Position numbers and translations under genes: made by a program. Shown piece by piece: positions 1 through 9,951 of a DNA stretch of 26,175 nucleotides. The notes under the pieces were generated by a model that was not told the DNA's origin, did not search any database, and was given only the letters and a program-made list of their open reading frames with translations. How positions within the stretch are numbered: the first letter of the stretch is position 1; each line of letters begins with the position of its first letter. Source of the stretch: Bacteroidota bacterium (GTDB taxonomy: Bacteria > Bacteroidota > Bacteroidia > Chitinophagales > Chitinophagaceae); assembly GCA_016706595.1 (NCBI GenBank), contig JADJJH010000004.1:1-26175 (forward strand), written 5' to 3'.

Positions 1-447
1 TATTTATGCGCGATGAAGAAATTCATACGCTCAGTGGGAACATTATCATTGTTGTTGTAGAAGGGCGAAAAACTCATGTAGATTCATCCAATCATCTTGA
101 AATTTCTATCAACAGAGGAAATGCATCACGATTATTTGGCTTTTCTGAAACAGGTGAAAAAGCTTATTTTACAATACCATTAAAATATTTTTTTCGAATG
201 ATACGTATTGTCAAACTAAGTTTTAAGCATGAGCATGTTGGTGACTTCAAACAATTATTTGAAGAGGAAATCAGAATAAGATTTCGAAGGATGTTCTTTA
301 CTCGAATTATGCTTAGAATCATCATACGTCTTCTGTGTTTTATACCTATAGCATTTGGCAAGATGAAGATCGCAGAAGACTATCGTTTATCGGCACTTTT
401 TTGAAGATACTTGGTTTACGGTTAAGCAATGGTTTGGTGAAAAACCT
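1..447 (+). CDS. Unrecognised gene, 3' part, frameshifted
   Basis: The first 404 bases are open in one + frame, giving a peptide with a basic, hydrophobic stretch near its end. The following bases read on plausibly in a neighbouring frame through a segment containing FEDTWFTVKQWFGEK, which suggests one gene crossing a frameshift near 365-400. Another frame starts with a signal-peptide-like MKKFIRSVGTLSLLL at position 13, so a secreted protein starting inside the window cannot be excluded. I recognise no family. It lies directly upstream of aroB on the same strand and may share its transcript. The gene boundary to aroB is not resolved. Low confidence in frame and extent. Confidence 0.3.
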
Positions 448-471
448 ATGGCATTTTCGGCCGACAAATTG

Positions 472-1534
472 ATGCAAGTAGCCATTAAGTACTATTTTTA
501 TGCGGGGGGAAGAAGAGAATCTGTGTTAAGCTCGTTTCTTTCAGATCAAAAAAAGAAATATAACCCAAATTATTTTATTGGCCGATGCAAACACCAATCG
601 CTTTTCTGTCCCATTATTTCTCACTATTCCACTCACTTTCAAATTGTTCGCGTATCATTATTCCTCAGGACCCGTAAATCGTAAGAATATAGACGTCTGC
701 AATTTTATACTGGCGAGAACTTTCAATGTTTTCCAAGCTGATACAAAAACCGACTAGCACTGAATATAAGGTGGCGGCATGTTGAGTGATATTGAAGAAT
801 TTGGCTTGAGCTCAGTATACAAACGTGGAATCGGATTTATCAACATACCTACTACCTATTGCTTGATGGTTGAGTGCACGTATGGCGGAAAAACCGGCAT
901 CGATTTTTCAAGGATATAAAAATCATATCGGAACTTTTCACTGCAAAAGCAATCTAGAAAGCGCCAACCGCAATATTTTGATACCTTAAACGAACGAATT
1001 TTGTAAAGTGGAATTGCTGAAATGACAAAACTATGCTTTATTAAGTAATGAAAAGATTGTAAAATTTAATACACTTCCAACAAAATGATTTTCCTTTCAA
1101 TGAAACAAATCAAAGAAGTCGTTGGCCTATAAAAATGAAATTTGTTGAAGGCGATGAGCATGATAAAAGAAAACGTCAATGTTTAAATCTCGGACATAGT
1201 TTAGGACATGCTATCAAATCGTATTCATTACAAACTGCATCGCCACTGGCCATTGGAGAAGCCATCGTATGGCTGGGCTATATTATGAGCTTAAGTTGAG
1301 GAGCAATATTTTGATTTTAACGGCTAATATTTCAGCCCGGTCCAAATCATTAAAAGAAAAATTCTTGTTTGCGCATAACTAACAATTCAATTTCCAATTA
1401 TAGTGATATTGCTCCATTCTTACTTCAAGATAAAAAATCATGAAGGAATACGCATGAGCTTACTGAAACATATTGGGCATTGTGAACATGGAATTATTGT
1501 TCAAGAAAATCATATTCAAACCTTATTTTCATGA
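472..1534 (+). CDS. aroB: 3-dehydroquinate synthase (frameshifted)
   Basis: AroB converts DAHP to 3-dehydroquinate, the second step of the shikimate pathway, using NAD and a divalent metal. Reading across frames gives the family landmarks in order. An N-terminal ADANTNRFC-like segment lies at about 580-605. The glycine-rich GGGMLSDI with RGIGFINIPTT and GGKTGIDF lies at 769-910. GIAEMTK follows near 1013. The metal-binding helix NLGHSLGHAIKSY is at 1185-1225, and the C-terminal DKKNHEGIRMSLLKHIG is at 1430-1470. Total length of about 350 residues fits the family. The start at 472 is a best guess; an in-frame ATG at 448 is the alternative. At least five frame changes are needed, which I take as sequencing errors. 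The stop overlaps the aroA start. Confidence 0.85.
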
Positions 1535-2730
1535 TACTTTCGTTCGCAAATAAAAAATCAATAGTTGAAGTTGAATTGCCGAATCCAAAAGTATAAGTCA
1601 TCGTATTTTAATGATACAAGCATTATATTATACAAAATTTTCCTCACAAATATTTCAAAAGCAAATGATACGATTCTATTACAGAAACTTCTTGATGAGG
1701 TGAAAACTTCACTATACCATCTTGATTTGCGAAGATACTGGAACACCTTACCGTTCTCACTGCTTGGGTCTTTGCTTGCAAGTAGGAAAAGTATTTGAAT
1801 TATTTGTTAGAACGATTACAGTAAACGACCAATCATGATTTAGTAGAGGCCCTTAAAGTATGGGTGCAAAATCAAGTATATCGACCAAGAGGGATTTACG
1901 CCTCTTCGCATATATAGCTTAAAATGTAAAGAGGCGGAAATATTTCTATATAATGATATCTCTTCACAATTTGTTTCAGCACTTTGTTTAATTGCCCTGT
2001 TCTTGATAATGGATTAACTTGATACAACTCCGAGGAAATTAGTTTCTTCTCCTTACATTAAAATGACTTTAGCATGTATGAAATCATTTGGTATTCAAAG
2101 CTCCATCATCGAAAATAAAATTCATATTTCCTCATCAAATCTATCAAGCCCAAATTATAAAATTGAAAGTGATTGGAGCAGTGCTTGTTTTTTTATGCGA
2201 TGATGATGATGGTGAAGAACTAGAATGTACCATCCATGGATTATTTAATAATAGTTTACGAGGAGATGCTGCTATTCAACAAATTGCGATTGACTACAGT
2301 ATCGAAACCAGTTTCTTACATGATAAATGCTTTATCAAAAGGACAAGAGCCTTGCCCCACACTCTTTAAAAAACACTGACTTATCTGGCACACCCGAATT
2401 AGCTTCCATTTATTGTTGCATGTGCAGTTAAATATCCAGAAGTTTCTATGAGTGGCGTATATCATCTTGAATGGAAAGACAGCAAACAATTACACCTTAC
2501 AATCTCAATTGAAGAAAATCAATATTCTATTAAATTATGATAATGATATTCTTACTTACGAACATCTTGCCCAAATTGCCTTACCTGAAATTATTTCATT
2601 CAACACCTATAACGACCATCGCATTACCATGGCATTAAGCATGCTTACTGTACAAGGTGTACAGAATTAAATTAGACCAATTCAAACTGAGTCAAAAAAT
2701 CATTTTAAATTACTTTGGGGAGGTCAGTAA
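1531..2730 (+). CDS. aroA: 3-phosphoshikimate 1-carboxyvinyltransferase (EPSP synthase), frameshifted
   Basis: EPSP synthase joins phosphoenolpyruvate to shikimate 3-phosphate. The ATG at 1531 overlaps the aroB stop as ATGA, so the genes are probably translationally coupled. Across frames the family signature is clear. An N-terminal SISHRILMIQAL (family SKSISNRALIIQAL) is at 1580-1620. DQEGFTPLRI is near 1885. A segment matching family SDWSSASYWY, here SDWSSACFFYAM, is at 2170-2205, followed by GLFNNSLRGD. The C-terminal FNTYNDHRITMALSML lies around 2600-2650, with the active-site region DHR intact. The gene ends with a WGG-type tail at 2730. About 400 residues is the usual length. Several single-base indels interrupt it. 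Confidence 0.87.
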
Positions 2731-2744
2731 AATCAGGATCAATC

Positions 2745-2795
2745 ATCAATGATTATTGGTTAATGATTAATGATTAGTGATTAATAGTTAAACTA
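2745..2795. repeat. AT-rich heptad-like simple repeat (TGATTAA units)
   Basis: Downstream of aroA the sequence cycles through imperfect TTAATGA/TGATTAA units, for example ATTGGTTAATGATTAATGAT. It lies between the convergent aroA (+) and mdh (-) stops. No coding signal is seen. It may be a low-complexity spacer, and could act as an AU-rich bidirectional transcript end. Confidence 0.6.
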
Positions 2796-2832
2796 CAATG
2801 TACTAATTGAAGATTGAAGCCTGAAAATTAAG

Positions 2833-3766
2833 TTACACTCCCAACGTTTCCAACACCGCATTCACACTCCGAACCGCTTCCAGCTGAGTTATTGAATGCG
2901 GCTTGCATCAGCGTCGTTTAGTTTGTAATCAACTATACGTTCCCAACCATTCTTCCAACTCACTACCGGTGCGCCTAAACATATTTCTGATTGTCCGTAT
3001 CTCGCCATCCAAAGCAACACAACATAGAACAATGCGGTTTTCATCACGTAAAATACTTTCACCAACATAGCACCTGCTGCCGGCGCATACCAAGCGCTAA
3101 TGCCTAACAAATTAGTTAAGGTTGCGCCACCTACCATGGTATCGGCTGCTACTGCTTTCGAAAACTTCTTCATCTTAAAAATTCGAAACCGGCATACCCA
3201 TATAAGTCGCTAATCGGAGTTAAAGGTATCATAGTTGTGTCTAAGTAATCCGCCAATTACCGATGCTTACAAATCGTTAGGTGAGCATTTCATGGCCTGA
3301 CTTAAAGTGCAACGGAATCGCGCACTAGCTAAGGCTCCACCGATTCAATGATTCTATTTTTTGGCAAGCCTGTACTTTTCAAAGCAAAGTAAGTCATGGC
3401 AGCCATCGGATTGAAATCGCGATAGTAATCGCATTCATTAGTGTTGTAAATATTTTGTGCTACGGTTTTGATACCTGCATTAATGCCTATCAATTATTCA
3501 CGGGTCATTCACAGCTTACGTGGAATACAAGCAATTACCCCAACATCTGTATGCGCCGTTTTGGTATAATCATTGGTACTTCCTATAATTTTAGTATCCA
3601 AATCCTTTAATTTGTGCCGTTTGTAATAAGTCCATTGCCTTACCTTCGGCAACGCCTTCCTTAATATCAACAATTACTAATTCGTCGCAAAGTTGTTTTG
3701 CGAGCAATCTTACTCTGCACAAGTTGCGCCTACGGCACCCTGCACCAACTACAGTTACTGTCGTGT
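2833..3766 (-). CDS. mdh: Malate dehydrogenase (frameshifted)
   Basis: Malate dehydrogenase interconverts malate and oxaloacetate with NAD in the TCA cycle. On the minus strand the N-terminus reads VTVVGAGAVGATCAE, the Rossmann NAD-binding glycine motif. It is followed by DELVIVDIKEGVAEGKAMDL, with the acidic residues that select NAD. The C-terminal third, open from 3173 to 2889, contains GATLTNLLGISAWYAPAAG and an EICLGAPVV/GWERIVDYKLND block typical of Bacteroidota lactate/malate dehydrogenases. The tail, in another frame, reads LEAVRSVNAVLETLGV before a TAA at 2833-2835. About 312 residues is normal. The start codon near 3764 is damaged by an indel, so its position is inferred from the conserved N-terminus. 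Multiple frame breaks lie between 3180 and 3720. Confidence 0.88.
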
Positions 3767-3792
3767 ATGTATGTTTAATTTTTAAAGTGGCG

Positions 3793-3800
3793 CAAAGGTA
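3793..3800 (-). promoter_or_regulatory. Bacteroidota-type -7 box upstream of mdh
   Basis: Read on the minus strand this is TACCTTTG, matching the Bacteroidota sigma-ABfr -7 consensus TAnnTTTG. It lies about 30 bases upstream of the inferred mdh start. No clear TTTG -33 box is visible. Confidence 0.5.
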
Positions 3801-3840
3801 GGAAGGAGATTAAATTTGGAAGGGAAATTTCTTAGGAAGC

Positions 3841-4014
3841 GTAGTCTAGAGTTCGAGGTTCAGGGTTCGGAAATTATTCTAGTTTAGGGAAATAGATGGA
3901 AAGGAACACGGAGTTTGATGCTTGGGAAATTATTAACTCGTCTTAACCTCCTTCGAATTAATATTTTAGCATGTCAAATTTTATCCGAACCTCAACACCC
4001 CGAACCCTGTACTC
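3841..4014. repeat. Dispersed intergenic repeat, copy A (with inverted ends)
   Basis: This interval between clpP and mdh opens with GAGTTCGAGGTTCAGGGTTC and ends with CCGAACCTCAACACCCCGAA followed by CCCTG, an approximate reverse complement of the opening. The ends could therefore pair. The middle has the element's core: GAAATTATT, ACCTCCTTCGAATTA and ATATTTTAG. Related copies lie at 13151-13354, 14521-14708 and 15990-16128. Copy A ends 16 bases from the clpP stop. No gene is seen in it. Confidence 0.7.
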
Positions 4015-4030
4015 TGATCTCCGAGGGAAT

Positions 4031-4720
4031 TTATTTCTTCGGATGTTTCAATAAAACTTCATCAATCATACCATAATCTTTAGCCTCCTCAGCGGTCATC
4101 CAATAATCACGGTCGCTTTCTTTTTCAACCTTAGCAAGTTTAGGCCACCATACCGGAGATAATGATTTCCATAATTCCTTTTCAATTTTCCCGATTTCAC
4201 GGGCCGTAATTACATAAATCACTAGCTTGTCCTTCGGCACCGCCTAAGGGTTGATGAATCATCACACATGCATGTTTTTAATGCCGTTCGCTTTCCTTTC
4301 ACTAGCGCACATCAATACAGCAGCCATACTTGCGGCAATACCTGTACAAATAGTACGTCACATCGGGCTGAATAATTTGCATCGTATCGTAAATGCCTAA
4401 GCTGGCATACACTAGACCGACGGGACTATTCAAATACATTTGAATATCACGCGTTCGATCGGCACTTTCTAAAAATAAAAGTTGTGCGGTTACAATATTG
4501 GCAACATGAATCTTAATCCCTTCTCACTAAAAAATAATGCGATCAACCAGTAATCGCCGGGAATACGTCCATAGATGCTACATTCATCAGACGTTCTTCG
4601 ATGATATAAAATTGTAAGGTTTGTAATTTGTTTACTCATTGCGAGCTATAATTATGTAAAGTTGCACTGCTAATGCCACACATGCTTGGTAGCATACTTC
4701 TTAAATTCATTATGACTCAT
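4031..4720 (-). CDS. clpP: ATP-dependent Clp protease proteolytic subunit (frameshifted)
   Basis: ClpP is the serine peptidase chamber that degrades proteins unfolded by ClpX or similar ATPases. The minus-strand start MSHNEFKKYATKH at 4720 fits Bacteroidota ClpP. Reading across frames gives a VDRIIF-like segment, the internal LESADRTRDIQMYLNSP segment, a GIAASMAAVLM block holding the nucleophilic serine, then MIHQPLGGAEGQASD with the catalytic histidine. The C-terminal block, open from 4240, ends with YWMTAEEAKDYGMIDEVLLK. Length of about 228 residues is normal. At the usual catalytic aspartate position (family DSDRD or DTERD) the sequence reads ESDRD; this stretch is in an intact frame. Five or more indels occur upstream of that. 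It has its own promoter-like boxes. Confidence 0.88.
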
Positions 4721-4742
4721 ATTTTCATTTGCTTTCCGCCCT

Positions 4743-4773
4743 CAAATCTATTCTCAAAAGTTTAAGTTGACAA
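4743..4773 (-). promoter_or_regulatory. Promoter candidate for clpP
   Basis: On the minus strand a TTG at 4773-4771 is followed after 20 bases by TAGATTTG at 4750-4743. This matches the Bacteroidota -33 TTG / -7 TAnnTTTG architecture with normal spacing. The clpP ATG is 22 bases downstream of the box. Confidence 0.55.
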
Positions 4774-4972
4774 GATTACCCGAATCTTTTACAATTATTT
4801 CGTGAGATCTACTTTTTTGGGGGGCCAACAACACTACTTTCATTAGCTTAGATGGCGATGACACGTTCATCCAAATAAGTACTACAATCAATTAAATCCA
4901 ATATATATTTAACTCTTATTCAAAACTTTTTTTCAATTCTTTATTTACATTTACTAATTCTCTATTTAATTC

Positions 4973-4980
4973 TATATTTG
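4973..4980 (+). promoter_or_regulatory. Bacteroidota-type -7 box upstream of tRNA-His
   Basis: TATATTTG matches TAnnTTTG exactly and ends 13 bases before the tRNA 5' end, as expected for a short tRNA leader. The preceding 200 bases (4774-4972) are AT-rich and show no gene. Confidence 0.6.
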
Positions 4981-4993
4981 CGCCGATTCTTAT

Positions 4994-5070
4994 GGATGGT
5001 GGGAAGCTCAGTTGGTTGGAGCTCAGTTGTAGTTCTGAGGGTCGTGGGTTCCAAGGTTCCATCACTAACC
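4994..5070 (+). tRNA. tRNA-His (anticodon read as GTA, probably GTG with an error)
   Basis: A tRNA with D-arm GCTC...GAGC, T-arm beginning GTGGGTTC, and acceptor GATGGTG/CACTAAC. A G at 4994 faces a C at discriminator position 73 (5070). The extra G-1 with C73 is the identity pair of histidine tRNA. The anticodon loop reads TTGTAGT, giving GTA at 5029-5031 (tyrosine). Bacterial tRNA-Tyr has a long variable arm, which is absent here, so a single G-to-A change from GTG is the simplest reading. Small indels appear in the anticodon and T arms, as in neighbouring genes. Confidence 0.72.
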
Positions 5071-5082
5071 ACTTAAAAAATT

Positions 5083-5106
5083 CTTCCAATTTGGAAGCAT
5101 TTTATT
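5083..5106 (+). terminator. Rho-independent terminator after tRNA-His
   Basis: CTTCCAATTTGGAAG forms a perfect short stem (CTTCCA/TGGAAG with an ATT loop), followed by CATTTTATTT. It is preceded by a run of A. It separates the tRNA from icd. Confidence 0.6.
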
Positions 5107-5127
5107 TAAAAAACGTAAAATAATATT

Positions 5128-6383
5128 ATGGCAGAAAAATCAGCATGCTCGAAAATGGCGAGCTACGTAGTTCCTAATTATCCTATCGTTACTTTTAGAA
5201 GGTGATGGCATTGGACCGATATTTGGAAAGCTAGCGTAAGGGTTTTAGGTGCTGCTGTTGAAAAAGCTTATCGTAGTGATAGAAAAATTGAATGGATGGA
5301 AGTGCTTGCCGGCGAAAAGCCTTTACCCGACCGGAAGCTGGATGCCCGAAGAAACCATGCAAGCGTTGAAGTTATTTGATTGCGATAAAGGTAAGCTCAC
5401 TACCCTGTAGGTGGCAGTATTAGAATTTGAATGTGGCATTACGACAAGAGCTTGATTTATATGATTTGCCCTTCGACGGGTTCGATATTTTGATGGTGTG
5501 CCTTCTCCGATGTGGCATCCTGAAAGGTGAACATGGTTATCTTTGAGAGAAAATACCGAAGACATTTATGCGGTATAGAATATATGACAGTTCACGGAGG
5601 CAAAAAAACTGCTCGACTTTTAACGAATGAACTACAAGTGAAAAATATTCGCTTTCCCGAAACTTCATCGTTTTGGCATTAAACCGGTAAGTAAAGAAGG
5701 TAGTGAGCTTGATTAATCCGTTCGGCTATCGAAGGCGCTATCACCCATAAATTACCTTCACTAACCTTGGTTCATAAAGGGTAATATCATGAAATTCACC
5801 GAAGGCGCTTTTAAAATTGAGGTTACCTTAGAATTGGCCGAACGCAGATTTGGCGATAAAGTATATACCTGGAATCAGTGGGAAAGAACTAAAAAGAAAG
5901 TGGTGAAGCCGTTGCCAACGAAAGAATCGAAAATTGCTCATATTGGCGGAAGAGTCATCATTAAAAGATGCTATTGCCGACAACTTTACAACAAGCTTAT
6001 TAGCCCTCAAGATTATGGCGTGATTGCAGCCTTAAACTTAATTGGCGATTATATAAGCGATGCTTTGGCTGCACAAGTGGGTGGTATTGGCATTGCACGG
6101 GTGCAAATATTAATTATCATACCGGACATGCCGTTTTTGAAGCAACACATGGCACAGCACCTCGATTTGCGAATACCAATACAATGAATCCTTCATCAGT
6201 TATTTTAAGCGCAGTGATGATGTTCGAATATGTGGGTTGGCGAAGCAGCAGGACCTTATCACGAACTCTATTGGCAGAACCATCAAAAAAGCAAGCGGTG
6301 ACTATCGATTTTCATAATTTGATGGAGCATACAGCCTTCTTAAAACCAGTGAGTTTGCAGATGAATTGATCAAGAATTTGTAA
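5128..6383 (+). CDS. icd: NADP-dependent isocitrate dehydrogenase, E. coli-type (frameshifted)
   Basis: This enzyme oxidatively decarboxylates isocitrate to 2-oxoglutarate. The start MAEKSACSKMASYVVPNYPI carries the VVPNYPIVTF leader seen in the ~415-residue bacterial Icd type. Then follow GPDIWKASVRVLGAAVEKAY, EWMEVLAGEK, FRENTEDIYAGIEY near 5550, LVHKGNIMKFTEGAFK at 5770-5815, then DYGVIAALNLIGDYISDALAAQVGGIG at 6010-6100, split here over two quotations in the family alignment. A GHAVFEATHGTAPRFA block is at 6125-6170, which holds the cofactor-binding loop. The tail FADELIKNL ends at 6383. About eight single-base frame breaks are required. It is a different subfamily from the second isocitrate dehydrogenase at 11921. 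Confidence 0.88.
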
Positions 6384-6558
6384 ATCTCTTAGTCAAGATT
6401 ATAGGTTAGTAAACAGGGCTTTCAATTTTTGCATTCCTGATGGCTAGGTAGCGTTTACGATTGTCAATAAGATTTGCACAATTCGAGTAACGAAGCATCT
6501 GTTTTGAGAAACACTATACTGTATAATTAAGAATTAATTTTCGTTCACTTCATGCACT

Positions 6559-6566
6559 TATCTTTG
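6559..6566 (+). promoter_or_regulatory. Bacteroidota-type -7 box next to the ubiD start
   Basis: TATCTTTG matches TAnnTTTG and ends five bases before the ubiD ATG. If used, the mRNA would have almost no leader. The 6384-6558 spacer shows no other gene. Confidence 0.4.
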
Positions 6567-6571
6567 CTAAC

Positions 6572-8399
6572 ATGTCATATTCCTCGCTTGAAGCTTGCTT
6601 ACTTGATCTAGAAAAAATGGAATGCTTGTGCGCATTACCGATGAAGTAGACCCTTATCTCGAAATGGCAGCCATTCATCTTCGTGTTCATGAAGCTGGCG
6701 GTCGGCCATACTTTTCGAAAAAAGTAAAAGGAAGTAAATTCCGCGCGGCGAAAAGTAATATTTTGGTACGCTAGAACGAAGCAAATTTATTTTCCGTGAT
6801 TCCTACAGCAAGTACAAAAATTAATTGCACTCAAACAAAACCCGCTCTCGGTTTTAAAAAATCCATTCAAAAATATAGATGTTGCTCAATCGGCTTTATA
6901 TGCCTTACCTAAAAAATCCGTTACAAAAACCGGTTCTTTATGAAGAAATAAAAATATCAGATCTCCCATTAATTGCCCATTGGAAAAAGATGGAGTGCAT
7001 TTGTTACTTTACCTCAAGTATATTCTGAAGATATTGAGCAACCAGGCATCATGCGTGCTAATTTGGGCATGTATCGAATACAATTGAATGGAAATGATTA
7101 TGAAAGATTCCGAAATCGGACTACACTATCAGTTGCACCCGTGGCATTGGTGTTCATCAAACTAAAGCCGATGCTGCCAATAAACCTTTCAAAGTAAGTT
7201 GCTTTGTGGGTGGTCCTCCAGCACATTCGGTAGCCGCTGTAATGCCCCTTCCTGAAGGACTCAGCGAAATGACTTTTGCGGTGCACTTAGTAAACGACGA
7301 TTTCATTATACCTATGAAGATGGCTTTTGCATTTCAACCGATGCCGATTTTGTAATCACGGAACCGTTGAAAAAGGACAAACAAAAACAGAAGGTCCTTT
7401 TGGCGATCACCAGGATATTATAGTTTGCAACATCCTTTTCCGATAATGAAAGTGCGCCATAAAAGTGTATGCACGTAAAAATACGATATGGGCATTCACT
7501 GTGGTTGGTCGACCGCCACAAGAAGATACAAGTTTCGGACAACTCATACATGAAATTACCGGCAATGCCATTCAACGTGAGATACCGGTTTTAAAACAAG
7601 TACATGCAGTTGATGCAGCAGGTGTACATCCATTGTTATTAGCCATAGGCGGCAGGCGATACGCCTTATGAAAAAACTAAACAGCCATCTGAATTACTTA
7701 CCACAGCCAATCGCGTTTTAGGTACCGGGCAGTTAAGTCTGGCCAAATATGTATGGATTACTACCGATGATACTGAACAATTATCGACGCACGACATTCC
7801 TGACTTTTTCAATTTATGCTAGAAAGAATCAATTGGCAACGCGATCTACATTTTTATACTCAGACCTCTATAGATACTTTAGATTATAGTGGTGATGGAT
7901 TAAATACAGGCAGCAAATTGGTCTTGGCGGCCTACGGAAATCGATTCGTAAGTTAAGTACTGAATTGCCTGAATGCCTTCAACAGCTAAAGGGGAATTCA
8001 ACATATAAAATATTGTATGCCGGGTGTAGTGGCTATACAAATGAATCCATTTCAATCAAACGAACAAGCAGCGATCGATATGGAATTTATAAACGCCCAA
8101 TTGCAGAATAAAGTAGATGAATTGCAATCCATTCCCCTCATCGTAATGTGTGATGATGCTGAATTTTTAGCCGCAAAATTCAATAATTTTATATGGACCA
8201 CCTTCACTCGAAGTAATCCGGCTAAGGATATTTACGGCATTGATTCTTTTACGAAATTTAAACTTGTGGGTGTAATGGACCGCTCATCATCGATGCACGA
8301 AGTAAACCTCATCATGCGCCGTTATTAGAAAGATGAACAAACTGAACTAAACATTGATAGGTTCTTTAAAAAGGCGGAGCTTTAGAAAAGTTTGGATAA
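6572..8399 (+). CDS. ubiD: UbiD-family prenylated-FMN decarboxylase (frameshifted)
   Basis: UbiD-family enzymes reversibly decarboxylate aromatic or alpha,beta-unsaturated acids with the prenylated FMN made by UbiX, typically in ubiquinone or menaquinone assembly. The N-terminus MSYSSLEACLLDLEKNGMLVRI, shared by UbiD proteins, is followed by EVDPYLEMAAIHLRV and GGPAILFEKVKGS. Then come PLEKDGGAFVTLPQVYSED, NLGMYRIQLNG, GGPPAHSVAAVMPLPEGLSE, and the strongly conserved HAVDAAGVHPLLLAIG at 7600-7650. The C-terminal region includes YGIDSFTKFK and an IIDARSKPHHAPLLEKD segment. The gene ends GGALEKFG at 8399. About 608 residues matches long Bacteroidota UbiD proteins. No ubiX lies in the window. 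Substrate is not predictable. Roughly ten frame breaks. Confidence 0.87.
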
Positions 8400-8470
8400 G
8401 CGGTTTGACCTTCTCTTGTGTCGACTAAAACTTATTTTCATCAAAACATATTGTATACTTTTTGTTGCTC

Positions 8471-9698
8471 ATGAAAAATAGTATCCGACTTACCCTTTTT
8501 ATTGCATTTCAATTACTTTGCTCCAACACAAAGGCTCAAATGGCCTACTCTATTTGTGGAAGGGATTTGGCAATTACACCATGGACCGATATCCGACTGG
8601 TAAATCTACAAAATGGAAAATCTGAATTATTATATGCTGAAGCCACTAAACTGTATGAATTAAATTCACTCGACCGAAATATTACCGAAACCATTTTAGA
8701 TGTAATTACCCCCATGGGAATTGGTGGCCTCATGCGCTTTCGATGCCAAACGAAATCGACTGTATTATTCAACCATGGAATATGCCGATTTACGCTATTT
8801 CAATCTCGATTCTGCCAATCCGGTATTTACAATTGTACAAGCAGGATTAATTCCCGGCGCAGGATTTGGAAAACCCGAAACCCAATTTTCACGTATGACT
8901 ATCGCCGGAGATGGTATGGGTTATATGGTGAATAATGATGCTCGTCAAATATTTCGTTTTTCAACAGATAAAAAAACCTCGTACAGAAGCATTAGGAAGT
9001 ATCGAAAATGAACCATCGCGCAACGATTCTCTGTCGAACATATTTGTAAACCAAGGTGGTGATATTATTGCCGACGATGCCAACCATTTAATTTTAATCA
9101 GTGCCATGCAAACAGTATTTCTTATCAACCTCGATACACGTAAGGCTAAATATATCGGCAAAATAAAAATCTGCCCGAAGGCTTTACGGTAAATGGAGCC
9201 TGTGTATTCAATGATAATGAAATTATTGTAAGCAGTGCGTTAAGTTTAAGTGGTTTATACAAGGTGTCGATCAACAACTTACAAGCCCAACCTATCTCAA
9301 ATTCAGGAATAAAATTCACCTCCTCCGATTTAGATAATGGCATTTTATTATCACAGCAAGCCATACAAAATTTAAATAACTATATTGAACCCAAACCATT
9401 GCTTAAACCCATAGAACCTCAAAAAACAGAAGAGGAAATTTCATTAGGATTTTATTTTAGTCAGACCGATAAAAAAAATATACAACTCGTTTTTAGCAAA
9501 GATGAACTCGGTGAATTTCAAATTACCTTAAGTGACAATAACGGAAAAACGGTGCTTGAACAAAAAGCTGACATCAGTATTACATCACTACAAGTTAAGC
9601 TTTCACTTAACGCGACATTGCCTAAAGGGATGTATTATTTAAAAGCAAAACATACTGCCAGCGGACATATTTACTTGAAGAAGTTGGATGTAAACTAG
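8471..9698 (+). CDS. Secreted protein with C-terminal T9SS sorting-like domain (frameshifted)
   Basis: The start MKNSIRLTLFIAFQLLCSNT is a Sec signal peptide with a cleavage site after KAQ. The ORF is open upstream to 8462, but the first ATG is at 8471. The body, reconstructed across two or three frame breaks near 8720, 8975 and 9170, contains repeated strand-like units such as AFDAKRNRLYYSTMEYADLRYF and DDANHLILISAMQTVFLINL. These suggest a beta-propeller-like or NHL/WD-like fold. The last ~75 residues (IQLVFSKDELGEFQITLSDN ... LPKGMYYLKAKH ... KKLDVN) look like a Por secretion-tail immunoglobulin-like sorting domain. About 405 residues. Specific function unknown; likely exported by T9SS to the cell surface or medium. 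Confidence 0.7.
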
Positions 9699-9888
9699 AG
9701 ACCATACTTTCTCATTCCAACTGAATCCATTTCTTCATTTTCTATTGAATGTATCCGGCATTGCTTTAACCATGAAGAAGATAATTATCAAGATGTGAGG
9801 CACTTTCCCCACTTGGGAGGGACAAGGGTAGGCAGTTTATTATTTTTAAACTTATGTCAGCCAGGCTATTTCTTTTCCCAAAACCATT

Positions 9889-9896
9889 TATATTTG
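9889..9896 (+). promoter_or_regulatory. Bacteroidota-type -7 box upstream of the copper protein gene
   Basis: TATATTTG matches TAnnTTTG exactly, 55 bases before the ATG at 9952. The spacer 9699-9888 holds no gene that I can see. Confidence 0.5.
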
Positions 9897-9951
9897 AAAA
9901 CCCAATCAAACTGATTTACAAATTTTATCTCCACTTTTTAAACTTCTTTCC

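Noticed and set aside
4994..5070. tRNA-Tyr based on the literal GTA anticodon
   Set aside because: Bacterial tRNA-Tyr has a long variable arm, absent here; the G-1:C73 pair indicates histidine.
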